From an uncultured Lachnospiraceae bacterium (GTDB lineage: Bacteria > Bacillota > Clostridia > Lachnospirales > Lachnospiraceae): a DNA stretch of 47,445 nt. Location: the NCBI GenBank assembly GCA_947165275.1, contig CAMUZQ010000013.1, positions 1 through 47,445 on the forward strand, read 5' to 3'. The translations under genes were made by a program, and so were the position numbers. This document shows, in pieces, positions 35,421 to 43,575 of the stretch. The stretch's first letter is position 1. Every line of letters starts with the position of its first letter. A model generated the notes under the pieces. It saw nothing but the letters and a program-made list of their open reading frames with translations. It was not told the DNA's origin and did no database searches.

Positions 35421-36635
35421 TCACGCCATTCCAAACAGCTGGTCAAACCCCGTGACTCCCAGGATCTCTTTTATACTGTCCGAATAATTGATGATATGGA
35501 AGTTTCCCACACCGGAAAGCTTCTTGCGCATTGAAAGCAGCACCCTTAAGCCGGCTGATGAGATATATTCTGTTTCAGCCATATCAACGGTTATCTCCTT
35601 GATATCATCCGTCATGTTGTCATTAAAACCGGTAAGCAGATCGGGAGCCGTGATCGTATCCAGTCTTCCTTCCAGTTCACAGATAAGTCTGCTTCCCTCC
35701 ACTCTGATCTCTGCCTTGAATTCCTTTCCCTTTTTTTCATCAGAGATCTTTTCTTTATTTACAGTCATTATCCATATCGGGATATTTTCATACGCTTCCC
35801 TGAGCGCCGACATTTCCTCAGGTGAATCCTTAAGACTCAGAAGATCAGGCACCTTATCCGCATAGGAGATCTCCCTGATATCAAACCCATATCCCGAAAA
35901 AAACTTCTTCGCCTCTTCCGGGGTCCCCTCCTGTATCACGGTGTGATTCTGGGCAATATCGGCAACCTTGGCTCCTCCCTTCAACATCATGCTTCTTATC
36001 ATCTCTCCGTCAGCCCCGGTCAAGGCGTTGTATGTCACTACAGTGCTCTCCAGGGAAAACTTGTCTGCCGTGATCCAGCAGCCGCCATATTCTGCAAGCA
36101 GTCTGCTGATGTTTTTACATACGGAATCCAGCTCCGGCTCATTAAAATACCCCAGCAGTCCGTCCATCAAAATGCATATTTTTCCTTTCACACCCGAAAG
36201 CGCTGATTTCATGGAATCATAATTTGTGGCATCTACTGCCTTATAATTCAGATACTTCTGCTGCTCCTTTGTCGCTATCTTTCTTATAGCCGGCTCCACC
36301 TCCTCAATGACAGCAGGCAGATCAAAGCCGTAAAACGTTTTTTTCATATCTGCTATCGCCAGCCCTCTTGGAACATAACCGCAGGGCAGATCTACTATCA
36401 CATCACAGCCTGATTCCCGGGCCAGTATATTACCAATATGATATCTTGCCTCATTTGAGATCATATATACCCTTGAGATCTCCGGCGGTGTTTTCATTGA
36501 ACCCTTTACCGTCAGATCGATCTCCTCCGCAAGCTGTGCTGCCTCTTTGATCCCTGTGTGCCTTAAAAGTCCAAGACATCCCTTTGCCGTAGCAAAAACG
36601 GGATTCACTGCCAAAAACATCTCATGTCTGTCCAT
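35421..36635 (-). CDS. SAM methyltransferase fused to a STAS domain
   Basis: The protein of about 404 residues joins two domains. Residues about 1-290 are a class I SAM methyltransferase-like domain related to leucine carboxyl methyltransferases, with motif I VIVDLPCGYVPRG. It also has YKAVDATNYDSMKS and ILMDGLLGYFNEPELDSV. Residues about 300-404 are a STAS domain of the anti-sigma-antagonist type (AEIRVEGSRLICELEGRLD and ITVDMAETEYISSAGLRVLL), with the SSAG motif holding the serine that is phosphorylated in SpoIIAA/RsbV. The ATG at 36633-36635 is 8 bases after AGGAGG. Fusion of a methyltransferase with a STAS domain is unusual. No anti-sigma kinase is nearby. Function unknown. Confidence 0.82.
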   Translation of the reverse strand: MDRHEMFLAVNPVFATAKGCLGLLRHTGIKEAAQLAEEIDLTVKGSMKTPPEISRVYMISNEARYHIGNILARESGCDVIVDLPCGYVPRGLAIADMKKTFYGFDLPAVIEEVEPAIRKIATKEQQKYLNYKAVDATNYDSMKSALSGVKGKICILMDGLLGYFNEPELDSVCKNISRLLAEYGGCWITADKFSLESTVVTYNALTGADGEMIRSMMLKGGAKVADIAQNHTVIQEGTPEEAKKFFSGYGFDIREISYADKVPDLLSLKDSPEEMSALREAYENIPIWIMTVNKEKISDEKKGKEFKAEIRVEGSRLICELEGRLDTITAPDLLTGFNDNMTDDIKEITVDMAETEYISSAGLRVLLSMRKKLSGVGNFHIINYSDSIKEILGVTGFDQLFGMA

Positions 36636-36731
36636 AATCATCTCCTCCTCTTTGATAAGCATTTTATCAGACATACACCGGATACTGTAAATGCCTGAAA
36701 TAAAGACGCAACGGTATACTCTTTGGAAAGA

Positions 36732-37832
36732 TCAGGATTTAAAATATCTTTTATAATTATCCACGGTCTCCCTTATGCGTTTTTCCGGCTTTATCAGCTC
36801 CTGTAATGACTCCCCCTTGTTCAGGGTATCTATTATGGCCGCTACATATCTGTTCATACCTACCGATGAGTAGTATTTCTTCTCGAAAAGCTCAGGCTTC
36901 TGATAGATGAGATTTGTCGTGAATATCTTATCAAAGACCCCCTCTTCATAAGCCCTGTCGAATTTTTCAAATCCGTGGGTAAAGAGTCCGAAGGTTGCGA
37001 AAACGAAAATCCTGGCGGCTCCCCTGGCCTTAAGCTGACCGGCCACATCTATCATGCTTCCGCCGGAGGATATCATGTCATCTATAACTACGATATCCTT
37101 GCCCTCCACCGACTCTCCGCAGAAATCATGGGCAATGATCGGATTCACGCCGTTCACTATCACACCGTAATCACGGCGTTTATAGAACATCCCTATATTC
37201 ACCCCGAAAAGCGTCGCCATGAAGACCACCCTTTCCGTCGCTCCCTCATCCGGAGCCACAAACATCAGATGGTCGCTGTCGATAATTATATCCTCATATT
37301 CCGTGAGAAGGCTCTGGGTAAACTGCAGAGCCGGCGATACATTTTCAAGCCCATTCAGGGGTGTGACATTCTGCATTCTCGGATCATGGGCATCGAAGGT
37401 GATCACGCCATGGACTCCCATGGTCTCCAGTTCCCTGAGCATCAAAGCACAGTCCAGGGACTCCCTCATAGTCTTCCTGTGCTGTCTGCTTTCGTACAAA
37501 AACGGCATGATAACGGTTATCCTTGTTGCCTTGCCGTTACATGCCGCTATGACGCGCTTTAAATCCTGATAATGATCATCAGGGGACATTCTGTTAGGCG
37601 CGCCGTCCATTTTATATGTCAGGGAATTATTACATACATCCACAATGATATACAGATCCCTGTCTCTCACAGACTCACGTAATATCCCCTTCCCTTCTCC
37701 GCTGCCAAACCTCGGGCAGTCAGCCTGGATCAGATAATTGTCTGTGCCATACCATTCGCAGAGCACCTCATTTATGCGCTCTCCCGTTTTTCTGGCGGAT
37801 TCAAGTGCTATTATTCCCGGTTTTCCTCTCAT
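36732..37832 (-). CDS. Ribose-phosphate pyrophosphokinase paralogue (divergent)
   Basis: The 366-residue protein has the phosphoribosyltransferase fold of PRPP synthetases. The PRPP loop reads VVIDDMISSGGSMIDV (about residues 240-255), the catalytic lysine region FYKRRDY is preserved, and TFDAHDPRMQN replaces the canonical DLHAGQIQG-type motif. Canonical enzymes make PRPP from ribose 5-phosphate and ATP for nucleotides, His and Trp. The protein is longer than typical Prs (310-320) and has changed loops, so it may be an atypical isozyme. It lies 96 bases upstream of the STAS-fusion gene; whether they share a transcript is not shown. Confidence 0.85.
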   Translation of the reverse strand: MRGKPGIIALESARKTGERINEVLCEWYGTDNYLIQADCPRFGSGEGKGILRESVRDRDLYIIVDVCNNSLTYKMDGAPNRMSPDDHYQDLKRVIAACNGKATRITVIMPFLYESRQHRKTMRESLDCALMLRELETMGVHGVITFDAHDPRMQNVTPLNGLENVSPALQFTQSLLTEYEDIIIDSDHLMFVAPDEGATERVVFMATLFGVNIGMFYKRRDYGVIVNGVNPIIAHDFCGESVEGKDIVVIDDMISSGGSMIDVAGQLKARGAARIFVFATFGLFTHGFEKFDRAYEEGVFDKIFTTNLIYQKPELFEKKYYSSVGMNRYVAAIIDTLNKGESLQELIKPEKRIRETVDNYKRYFKS

Positions 37833-37922
37833 GGCGCCTCCATATGATCACTGCAGTGCGAGTTACAATAAAACATGTTTGAATTGGTTAACATAATATC
37901 CGGATGCAGGCCGCACCCGGTA

Positions 37923-38807
37923 TCATTCCACAATAAAATCAGAAAGCAGCTCCTGCTCCGGGCTCTCCTGGGTCACAAGCCTCGGCGCTGTCCCGAATTT
38001 ATTCTGATATGACTTCGCAAACTCCGTATAGCTTCCGTATCCGCAGGAATAACAAGCATCAGCCGGCGCCGTGCCCTCCTGTATCATCTCCCTGGCCTTT
38101 GTCAGCCTGCGGTTTGATATATATTCCTCCATCGGACACCCAAAGGCTCCCTCGAAATCATTAAGCATCGTCTGCTCATCAATATCAAAATGTGACGCTG
38201 TATCTTTTGCCGATACGCTTTCGCAAAGATTATCATTGACATATCTGAGTATATCCAGCATCATATCCCCCTCCGGAAGATGCAGGGGGACTATAAGAGC
38301 CGAATCCTCTCTGGTCCTTCCCGTCTCTATCAGAAAGCTCATGACGCAGAGTCTGGCCGCCAGATGGGCGGCGTAAGATGAAGAGGCATTCTCCGCCTCT
38401 ATACGCTTCATTATACCTGCGAATCTGTCGCTCTCTCCTCCCCTGGGCCTTATCACATTGCCGCTCGAAGAGGAAAAAAGATCGTAGATGTGACATTCCG
38501 GGATATCAAAATCCTCTATCATGGCTGAGGATATATATAATGTATAACGGTCATACAGCTCCCCCGATGCGAATAAGGGCTGATGAGGCACATTCATCCC
38601 CACAAGGATGATATCCCCCGACATGATATCATAGCACTTCCCGTCTATCATATACCGGCCTGTCCCGTATTTCACAAAGGTCACCTTATAAAAGTCATGG
38701 AAGTGTATGCCCACCCCGGTACCTAATGTATCAGTATTATGGAATAGTCTGAAATCCTCGTGTAGGTAGCCTCTTGCCGTTACCTTCCCATCATCTGAGC
38801 TCATCAT
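37923..38807 (-). CDS. AraC-family transcriptional regulator
   Basis: The 294-residue protein has an N-terminal cupin sensor (GVGIHFHDFYKVTFVKYGTG, with His and Glu-like residues typical of AraC sugar pockets) and a C-terminal double helix-turn-helix (about residues 185-285) with CYSCGYGSYTEFAKSYQNKFG as the second HTH. The ligand is not known. The neighbour upstream is the histidine kinase, downstream the PRPP paralogue; no target genes can be assigned. A consensus promoter precedes it. Confidence 0.92.
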   Translation of the reverse strand: MMSSDDGKVTARGYLHEDFRLFHNTDTLGTGVGIHFHDFYKVTFVKYGTGRYMIDGKCYDIMSGDIILVGMNVPHQPLFASGELYDRYTLYISSAMIEDFDIPECHIYDLFSSSSGNVIRPRGGESDRFAGIMKRIEAENASSSYAAHLAARLCVMSFLIETGRTREDSALIVPLHLPEGDMMLDILRYVNDNLCESVSAKDTASHFDIDEQTMLNDFEGAFGCPMEEYISNRRLTKAREMIQEGTAPADACYSCGYGSYTEFAKSYQNKFGTAPRLVTQESPEQELLSDFIVE

Positions 38808-38883
38808 ATCTCCTGTTATTCCCGCTCCCGTAACCGGCTGCCGGTCGGAATGCTGTGAAAAGCAAATGTCAACATATCACAGA

Positions 38884-38912
38884 ATTATAATCGCATTCAT
38901 ATCCTAAATCAA
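38884..38912 (-). promoter_or_regulatory. Promoter of the AraC-family gene
   Basis: On the minus strand TTGATT (38907-38912), a 17-base spacer and TATAAT (38884-38889) give a near-consensus sigma-A promoter. The leader to the ATG at 38807 is about 70 bases. Confidence 0.75.
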
Positions 38913-39004
38913 GAAAGAGTCTTCTGTCCGAAAAGAACACGGTTTCACTGCCATATCCCAGGGGTAATGCAGGCAGGATTCCGGAGACTGAACCGGAAAC
39001 TTTG

Positions 39005-41566
39005 CTATTGTATATACCTCAGAATATCCTCATATTCGAACTGATCAAAGGCATACCTTATCTTCTTCCAGCGCTCCGCCTCAGCTTCAGGCAGGGAATA
39101 TCCCTCCATCCGCTCGAGGATCTCCTCGAGACGGCTGATATCCATAGCATCTGCCGCCTCCTTTATTTCCTCATATACCGATTCCATCATCTCTGCATCG
39201 GCCTCCGGTCTGGTCTCATCAGGCGTTTCCTCAACAAAGAGAGCCGACAGCGGCTTCTTGAGCCGCATATATTCATCCATAAAGGCCTTATGGTGTTCCC
39301 TGATATAAAGTCCATCCTTTGCCTTGCCGGCATCCTCCAGCTTTTGCGCCATTTCTCCGAGCTCCGGATCACCTATTATCCTTGCAGAGCTCTTGAGGGA
39401 ATGGATCCGCACCGTGTAATCCTCATATGCTTCCTTTATATATGACTCCTCAAGCTCTTCCGATGTCTCATCCATAGATTCATAAAAGACCTTCAATACA
39501 GGAAGATACTCCTTCAGAGTGCCGCAGTTTTTTATCCCGCTTTCCGTATCGATGCCAAAAGCATGCAGCACGGATAATCTTTCCCTTAAATCCCCGCTTG
39601 CTTCTTCAGATCCGTTTTCACTCTTTTGAGCTGACTCGATCTGCTTCTCCTTCGGTAGATAATGCATCAGCATATCCTCCAGCTCAGAAGGATCAACCGG
39701 CTTTGAAAGATAGTCCTCAAAACCCTCTGCCTTATAATAATCCCGGGCTCCCGATAATGCATTCGCAGTAAGACAGATAACGGGCGTATTTGTATTCGGA
39801 CCGTCTGTCTTTTCCTTTAATTCATGCAGCGTTTCAATGCCGTCCTTTTTAGGCATCATATGATCAAGGAATATGATATCGTAAAGGTTCATCGCTGCAA
39901 GCTGAAGTCCCTCTTCACCTCTTTCAGCAGTATCAACCGTTACAAGTGTCTGCTTTATCAGATTCTTAAAAACCATAAGGTTCATCCTGTTGTCATCCAC
40001 GACAAGCACTCTGGCATCAGGCGCTGTGAACTTTGTCCTGTATTTCCTGTGCCCCCGGTCTCCGTTACGATAATGCTCATAGTCGCCGAGCTTTTCCCGG
40101 TCTGTAACCTTCTGTCTTAATGAGAAGGAAAAAGTCGAACCCTCGCCATAAATACTCTCGACCTGAAGTGATGAGCCCATAAGCTCAAGCAGACTCTTCG
40201 TGATACTGAGTCCCAAACCTGTTCCCTCTATATTTCGATTCCTTTTTTCTTCTATTCTCTCAAACTCCGAAAAAAGCTTCGGAAGATCCTCGGATTTTAT
40301 TCCGATACCTGTGTCGCGTACTGCTACATTCAGCATAATGCTGTCAGGATCGTCCGCGCAGCTTTCATATTTGATAACGAAAGCTATGCTTCCCTTACGG
40401 GTGTACTTCACCGCATTCGTCAGGATATTGGTAATGACCTGCTTCACGCGCACTTCATCACCGTACAGGTGCTTCGGTATATTCCTGTCAAAATCAAGCT
40501 CCAGAAGCAGTCCCTTTTCATCGGCTCTTATGGCGATCATATTCACAAGACCCCTTATGACATCCGACAGATCGTACTCAACAGGCAGTATCTCTATCTT
40601 TCCCGCGTCGATCTTTGAAAAATCAAGGACATCATTGATAAGCCCGAGAAGGACAGTACCGGCATTCTGGATATTATCTGCATAGGCGATTATTGTATCA
40701 TCCTCCGCCTCCCTCAGTATCATCTCATTCATACCGAGCACTGTATTTATCGGTGTGCGGATCTCATGCGACATATTTGCAAGGAAATCTGACTTTGACC
40801 TGTTTGCGTCATCAGCAGCCTTTCTGGCAGCCTTCAGCTCCTCCATCGAAGAGAGCAGATTCTGATAGTCAGGCGTCTCGACACCGATATAGAATATGTA
40901 CAGGGCAAGTACGGCGCCGAAATAATTAAAGAGTATCCCGCCGGTTATCCCGAATGTATTCAAAAGCTCAAGCAGTATACTGCCGATCGCAACGAAAAAA
41001 GCAGACATAGAGGTCCAGCGCGCTCTGCGGCTCAGTTTTTTCCTGAAAACGACAAAAATGACCACGACATAGAGCAGAAAATAAAGCTCATACACATATC
41101 CGAGCAGGACGCGGTCCCTGATCGGCACGGTTTCCACGACAGCTTCTCCCTCATAAAGTATGATCTGCCGGAAATAGACCGTCACGACAACCAGTATACT
41201 GGATATGACCAGGAGGGAGTTTATTGCAAGGAAGAGCTTTTTCAGCCTGAACTCCTCAAAGAAGCCTTCCATATATAAAGCCATATAGTAAGTCAGCAGG
41301 ATATTGGCAAGATATACCAGCAGCAGAAGGGCAAGCTTTACCGGCGGCGGTGTGGGATACAACCCGGAATCCCTGAAGATATTATCCAGAATGCTTATCA
41401 GATTGCCTATGACTATGGTGATAGTGAGGGTCCTGAATTTAAGGTTTTTATGCACCTGACCGGAGCCCAGCGCGCATATAAGGATGTACAATACCACGCT
41501 GAAAACAAATGCAGCCAGGCTGAAAGATATATGAAGCAATGTCTCCTGGTTTATGATACCACTCAT
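39005..41566 (-). CDS. Hybrid sensor histidine kinase (7-TM sensor, HisKA, HATPase, receiver, HPt)
   Basis: The 853-residue protein has about seven membrane segments (residues 10-230), then HisKA with the phospho-acceptor His in NMSHEIRTPINTVLG (about residue 267), HATPase (VITNILTNAVKYT, ...DTGIGIKSEDLPKLF and GTGLGLSITKSLLELMGSSL), a receiver domain with VLVVDDNRMNLMVFKN and phospho-Asp in IIFLDHMMPKKDG (about residues 535-650), and an HPt domain with IHSLKSSARIIGD (near residue 728). All four phosphorelay steps are in one chain, so the final response regulator is elsewhere. The signal is unknown; the sensor domain is unlike known ligand-binding folds. Confidence 0.93.
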   Translation of the reverse strand: MSGIINQETLLHISFSLAAFVFSVVLYILICALGSGQVHKNLKFRTLTITIVIGNLISILDNIFRDSGLYPTPPPVKLALLLLVYLANILLTYYMALYMEGFFEEFRLKKLFLAINSLLVISSILVVVTVYFRQIILYEGEAVVETVPIRDRVLLGYVYELYFLLYVVVIFVVFRKKLSRRARWTSMSAFFVAIGSILLELLNTFGITGGILFNYFGAVLALYIFYIGVETPDYQNLLSSMEELKAARKAADDANRSKSDFLANMSHEIRTPINTVLGMNEMILREAEDDTIIAYADNIQNAGTVLLGLINDVLDFSKIDAGKIEILPVEYDLSDVIRGLVNMIAIRADEKGLLLELDFDRNIPKHLYGDEVRVKQVITNILTNAVKYTRKGSIAFVIKYESCADDPDSIMLNVAVRDTGIGIKSEDLPKLFSEFERIEEKRNRNIEGTGLGLSITKSLLELMGSSLQVESIYGEGSTFSFSLRQKVTDREKLGDYEHYRNGDRGHRKYRTKFTAPDARVLVVDDNRMNLMVFKNLIKQTLVTVDTAERGEEGLQLAAMNLYDIIFLDHMMPKKDGIETLHELKEKTDGPNTNTPVICLTANALSGARDYYKAEGFEDYLSKPVDPSELEDMLMHYLPKEKQIESAQKSENGSEEASGDLRERLSVLHAFGIDTESGIKNCGTLKEYLPVLKVFYESMDETSEELEESYIKEAYEDYTVRIHSLKSSARIIGDPELGEMAQKLEDAGKAKDGLYIREHHKAFMDEYMRLKKPLSALFVEETPDETRPEADAEMMESVYEEIKEAADAMDISRLEEILERMEGYSLPEAEAERWKKIRYAFDQFEYEDILRYIQ

Positions 41567-41639
41567 GAGATATTCCCCTGACCAAATGTAACCACGTTTT
41601 GATGTTTATTATAAAACAGCATATCGCTAATAATATAAA

Positions 41640-41740
41640 AAAAGCCACCCAAATGCAAGAAACCTGGCTCATACCTGTCCACCCGGTCGACGCCATATAT
41701 CCAGTACCCCGAACTACGCGGAGATGTTCTCAGGGAGGTG
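41640..41740. other. Unexplained conserved-looking sequence between the kinase gene and repeat region
   Basis: Both strands look structured here. On the minus strand it starts GCCACCTCCC and ends GGGTGGCTTTTTTT, so its ends pair and are followed by a U-run, as for an attenuator or small RNA upstream of the kinase gene. On the plus strand it continues into a mini-frame that reads PYIQYPELRGDVLREVAEEM, which looks protein-like but has no start codon above. I could not match it to a known RNA family (not a T-box, TPP, c-di-GMP aptamer or SRP RNA by eye). Confidence 0.35.
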
Positions 41741-41749
41741 GCTGAGGAG

Positions 41750-41812
41750 ATGTATACTGTAAATGCAGATGTAAATCAGAGAAGTGAAACCTCCATAACT
41801 TCAGACAAATGA
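41750..41812 (+). CDS. Possible 20-residue peptide MYTVNADVNQRSETSITSDK
   Basis: The ATG at 41750-41752 is preceded by GGAGG ten bases away and the frame ends in TGA, directly before an intrinsic terminator. The peptide is hydrophilic with no signal or membrane segment. The same frame is open further up without a start codon (see 41640-41740), so this could also be the last part of a decayed gene. It is the only plus-strand translation unit with a terminator in the window. Weakly supported. Confidence 0.35.
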   Translation: MYTVNADVNQRSETSITSDK

Positions 41813-41819
41813 TAAAGGA

Positions 41820-41857
41820 CGGTACAGGAACCGTTTTAGCTCCTGTACCGCCTTTTT
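41820..41857 (+). terminator. Intrinsic terminator (plus strand)
   Basis: CGGTACAGGA (41820-41829) and TCCTGTACCG (41841-41850) make a perfect 10-bp stem with an 11-base loop, followed by CCTTTTT. It ends the plus-strand unit that holds the mini-frame. Confidence 0.75.
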
Positions 41858-41945
41858 GATCATGTTGCCCGGAGTCATGTTGTCCGGAATCATGTCGCCC
41901 GGAAGTTTGAATTATGTTAACTTGTGAGCTCTAAACAATATAAAA

Positions 41946-42030
41946 ACCGCCGAACCTGACAGGGGTTGGTCATAAGGAATCCACCGCTTCGCGGTACCCC
42001 TTATGACGAATCCCCGTCAAATTCGACGGT
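41946..42030. repeat. REP-like long imperfect inverted repeat
   Basis: The left arm runs ACCGCCGAACCTGACAGGGG then TTGGTCATAAGG; the right arm, read in reverse complement, runs ACCGTCGAATTTGACGGGGA then TTCGTCATAAGG. The centre is CCACCGC-TTC-GCGGTACC, giving a hairpin of about 40 bp. The core resembles the hairpin at 18386-18424. An 18-base part (CCGCCGAACCTGACAGGG) occurs again at 42912-42929. It immediately precedes the pentanucleotide array. Confidence 0.7.
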
Positions 42031-42110
42031 TATCCATCACGAATACGATATTCGGTTTCAAATGCCTCGCAGCCGCAAGACGCAAAAAGGGCGCCGTTAG
42101 CCCTTACTGT

Positions 42111-42164
42111 GCTCTGCTCTGCTCTGCTCTGCTCTGCTCTGCTCTGCTCTGCTCTGCTCTGCTC
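42111..42164. repeat. Pentanucleotide tandem array (GCTCT), about 10.8 copies
   Basis: Ten uninterrupted GCTCT units fill 42111-42160, followed by GCTC. The array is within an open frame of 72 codons that would read ALLCSALLCS repeats, but the frame starts inside the hairpin repeat and lacks a ribosome binding site, so it is likely not a gene. Units of five bases change frame with copy number. Arrays of this kind often vary in length. Confidence 0.85.
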
Positions 42165-42239
42165 CAAGGAGCGTATTTCTATTTCGCATGGCTGTCAAGC
42201 CCTTTCCGTAAATATCCGTGAAGCGAAATGATGAATAGT

Positions 42240-42644
42240 CTAAATCGTCAACACACACTTCTCGCCGTATCCGTCCAACAAGCTGTCGTGGGTGATCATC
42301 GTCATTTCCTCTGTCTTGGCCTGCGCAATCAAGATCCTGTCAAAAGGATCGTTATGCGGCGGTTCTCCATCTTTCCGCTTCAAGCCGCCTACCGCGAGCA
42401 CATGCCTGTTTTCTATGGCCAGCGGCGTAAAGCCCGCCTGAATACACCCGCCTACAAATGCGTCTCCATCCACAGGCATCGCAGTGGGGTTCTTGCTGTG
42501 TTTGATCACGATTTCCCACACGGAAGCACTGCTGAAGAAAATGTCATTCTCCGGGTCATTGATCCATGAGAGTATTTGCGCGGGCAGCTTGTATTCCATA
42601 CACATCGACCAAAACAGAATATGCGTATCCAGCAGTATTTTCAT
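42240..42644 (-). CDS. PIN-domain ribonuclease toxin (VapC-like)
   Basis: The 134-residue protein has a PIN fold with the acidic residues in place: LLDTHILFW (Asp6), SASVWEIVIK (Glu), NDPFDRILIAQA (two Asp) and a final ITHDS (Asp). Toxins of this group cut tRNA or rRNA and are bound by a cognate antitoxin. It overlaps the upstream gene by 4 bases, as expected for a toxin-antitoxin pair. Confidence 0.9.
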   Translation of the reverse strand: MKILLDTHILFWSMCMEYKLPAQILSWINDPENDIFFSSASVWEIVIKHSKNPTAMPVDGDAFVGGCIQAGFTPLAIENRHVLAVGGLKRKDGEPPHNDPFDRILIAQAKTEEMTMITHDSLLDGYGEKCVLTI

Positions 42645-42883
42645 AGGCTCTCACCCATAAACATTGTCGCGATTTCATCATTCAAATCGTCAAAGTGCTC
42701 GTCGAAATCAGCCGGCAGGACAAAATCAGACTTACCGGTCCTCTTAAAGCCGGTTTTATGGGCATCCGGCATAACGGCGGATTCAGAATAGCCGCTCAAC
42801 ATTTTTAACAGATCGACTACAACCTGCTGGCTTCTTACCGGCAGCTTCTCCATCATAGTCGTCGCCTGCTGCACCAATGTCAT
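42641..42883 (-). CDS. Antitoxin partner of the PIN toxin (VapB-like)
   Basis: The 80-residue protein MTLVQQATTMMEKLPVRSQQ is acidic overall with a C-terminal Asp/Glu-rich tail (LPADFDEHFDDLNDEIATMF), like an intrinsically disordered antitoxin tail wrapped round the toxin. The N-terminal part may form the DNA-binding or dimer domain; no motif is certain. The GGAGGTGATTGA ribosome binding site is strong, and it overlaps the toxin by 4 bases. Probably autorepresses its operon. Confidence 0.8.
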   Translation of the reverse strand: MTLVQQATTMMEKLPVRSQQVVVDLLKMLSGYSESAVMPDAHKTGFKRTGKSDFVLPADFDEHFDDLNDEIATMFMGESL

Positions 42884-42911
42884 TCAATCACCTCCGTTTT
42901 TTCACCGCTTC

Positions 42912-42957
42912 CCGCCGAACCTGACAGGGCACACTGTGTTCATCATCACAGTGCCGT
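42912..42957. repeat. REP-like hairpin sharing an 18-base motif with 41947-41964
   Basis: It begins CCGCCGAACCTGACAGGG, identical to the other copy, then forms a hairpin CACTGTG with CACAGTG (around 42932-42951). It separates the two toxin-antitoxin loci. Confidence 0.55.
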
Positions 42958-42958
42958 T

Positions 42959-43575
42959 CTACAGCAGTCTCAAAAGCTGAATCAGTTCATGCGACTCCTT
43001 GTCCTTCCTCTCAGTGGTTCTCCTATCGAAAGGCTGAAACCTGTTATTCCCGTAGAACGAGCGTAGCTTATCATCGTTGTTTGTTTCAAGGAAGATCACC
43101 ATCCCGCCAGCCTGATATTGTAGCAGCTCTATTTGGTTCACCGCCAAGGCAAGAAATTCTGCCCCTGTGATCCTCTCGTTCGCGCCATCCGCATAGTTTT
43201 TGCCAAGCTGAGCTATCAGATAAGCCGCCAGGCTATATGTGTGTTCTTCTTCATTCAACGTGTGACTCTCGACAGCTTCTTTCTGACCGTATTGCTGAAC
43301 GGTTCTCCGCTCACGGTGATCGGCTTGATGGTCAGGGCAAAGTAACCAAGCAACTGTGCATTATCCGTGGCAAACACAAGGTAGGTCACAGACTGATGCT
43401 TATTGGTAAAGTCGATTGCCTGTCGTTTCAGGAAGTCCTCAACATCCTGATTTCGTTCGCAGGAAAACTCGGAGAGCAACTACCTCAGAGTGTCCTCTCC
43501 GAATTGTTCCTCGTCATCCGCATTCTTCAAGTACTCACGAATGTTGATGACAGTAAATTTGTCATCTTGCTTCAT
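42959..43575 (-). pseudogene. GNAT-family acetyltransferase toxin, broken by a stop and a frameshift
   Basis: Three pieces of one protein are seen. The first, MKQDDKFTVINIREYLKNAD (43575 down), ends at an in-frame TAG at 43480-43482. The second, LLSEFSCERNQDVEDFL... GYFALTIKPITV, follows in the same frame and ends with TGA at 43255-43257. The third (NEEEHTYSLAAYLIAQLGKNYAD... MVIFLETN) continues in another frame to 42959. The combined sequence is about 205 residues and looks like the GNAT toxins of type II toxin-antitoxin loci (GYFAL, AQLGKNYAD and FYGNNRF motifs). The gene starts inside the antitoxin gene (14-base overlap). The toxin is most likely inactive. Confidence 0.8.

Noticed and set aside
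41448-41696. 82-codon minus-strand frame next to the kinase gene
   Set aside because: It overlaps the kinase N-terminus in another frame and its hydrophobic run is the translated shadow of that gene and the A/T-rich leader.
41640-41760. SRP RNA, 6S RNA or c-di-GMP riboswitch upstream of the kinase gene
   Set aside because: I could not find the SRP GGAA-type tetraloop, the 6S bubble or the conserved c-di-GMP aptamer motifs; it is left as an unexplained structured region.
42111-42164. CRISPR-like or minisatellite array
   Set aside because: The units are 5 bases with no spacers, so it is a simple sequence repeat, not CRISPR.
42003-42221. 72-codon plus-strand frame with ALLCS repeats
   Set aside because: It starts inside a hairpin repeat without a ribosome binding site, and its repeats come from the GCTCT array, so it is better described as a repeat than as a gene.
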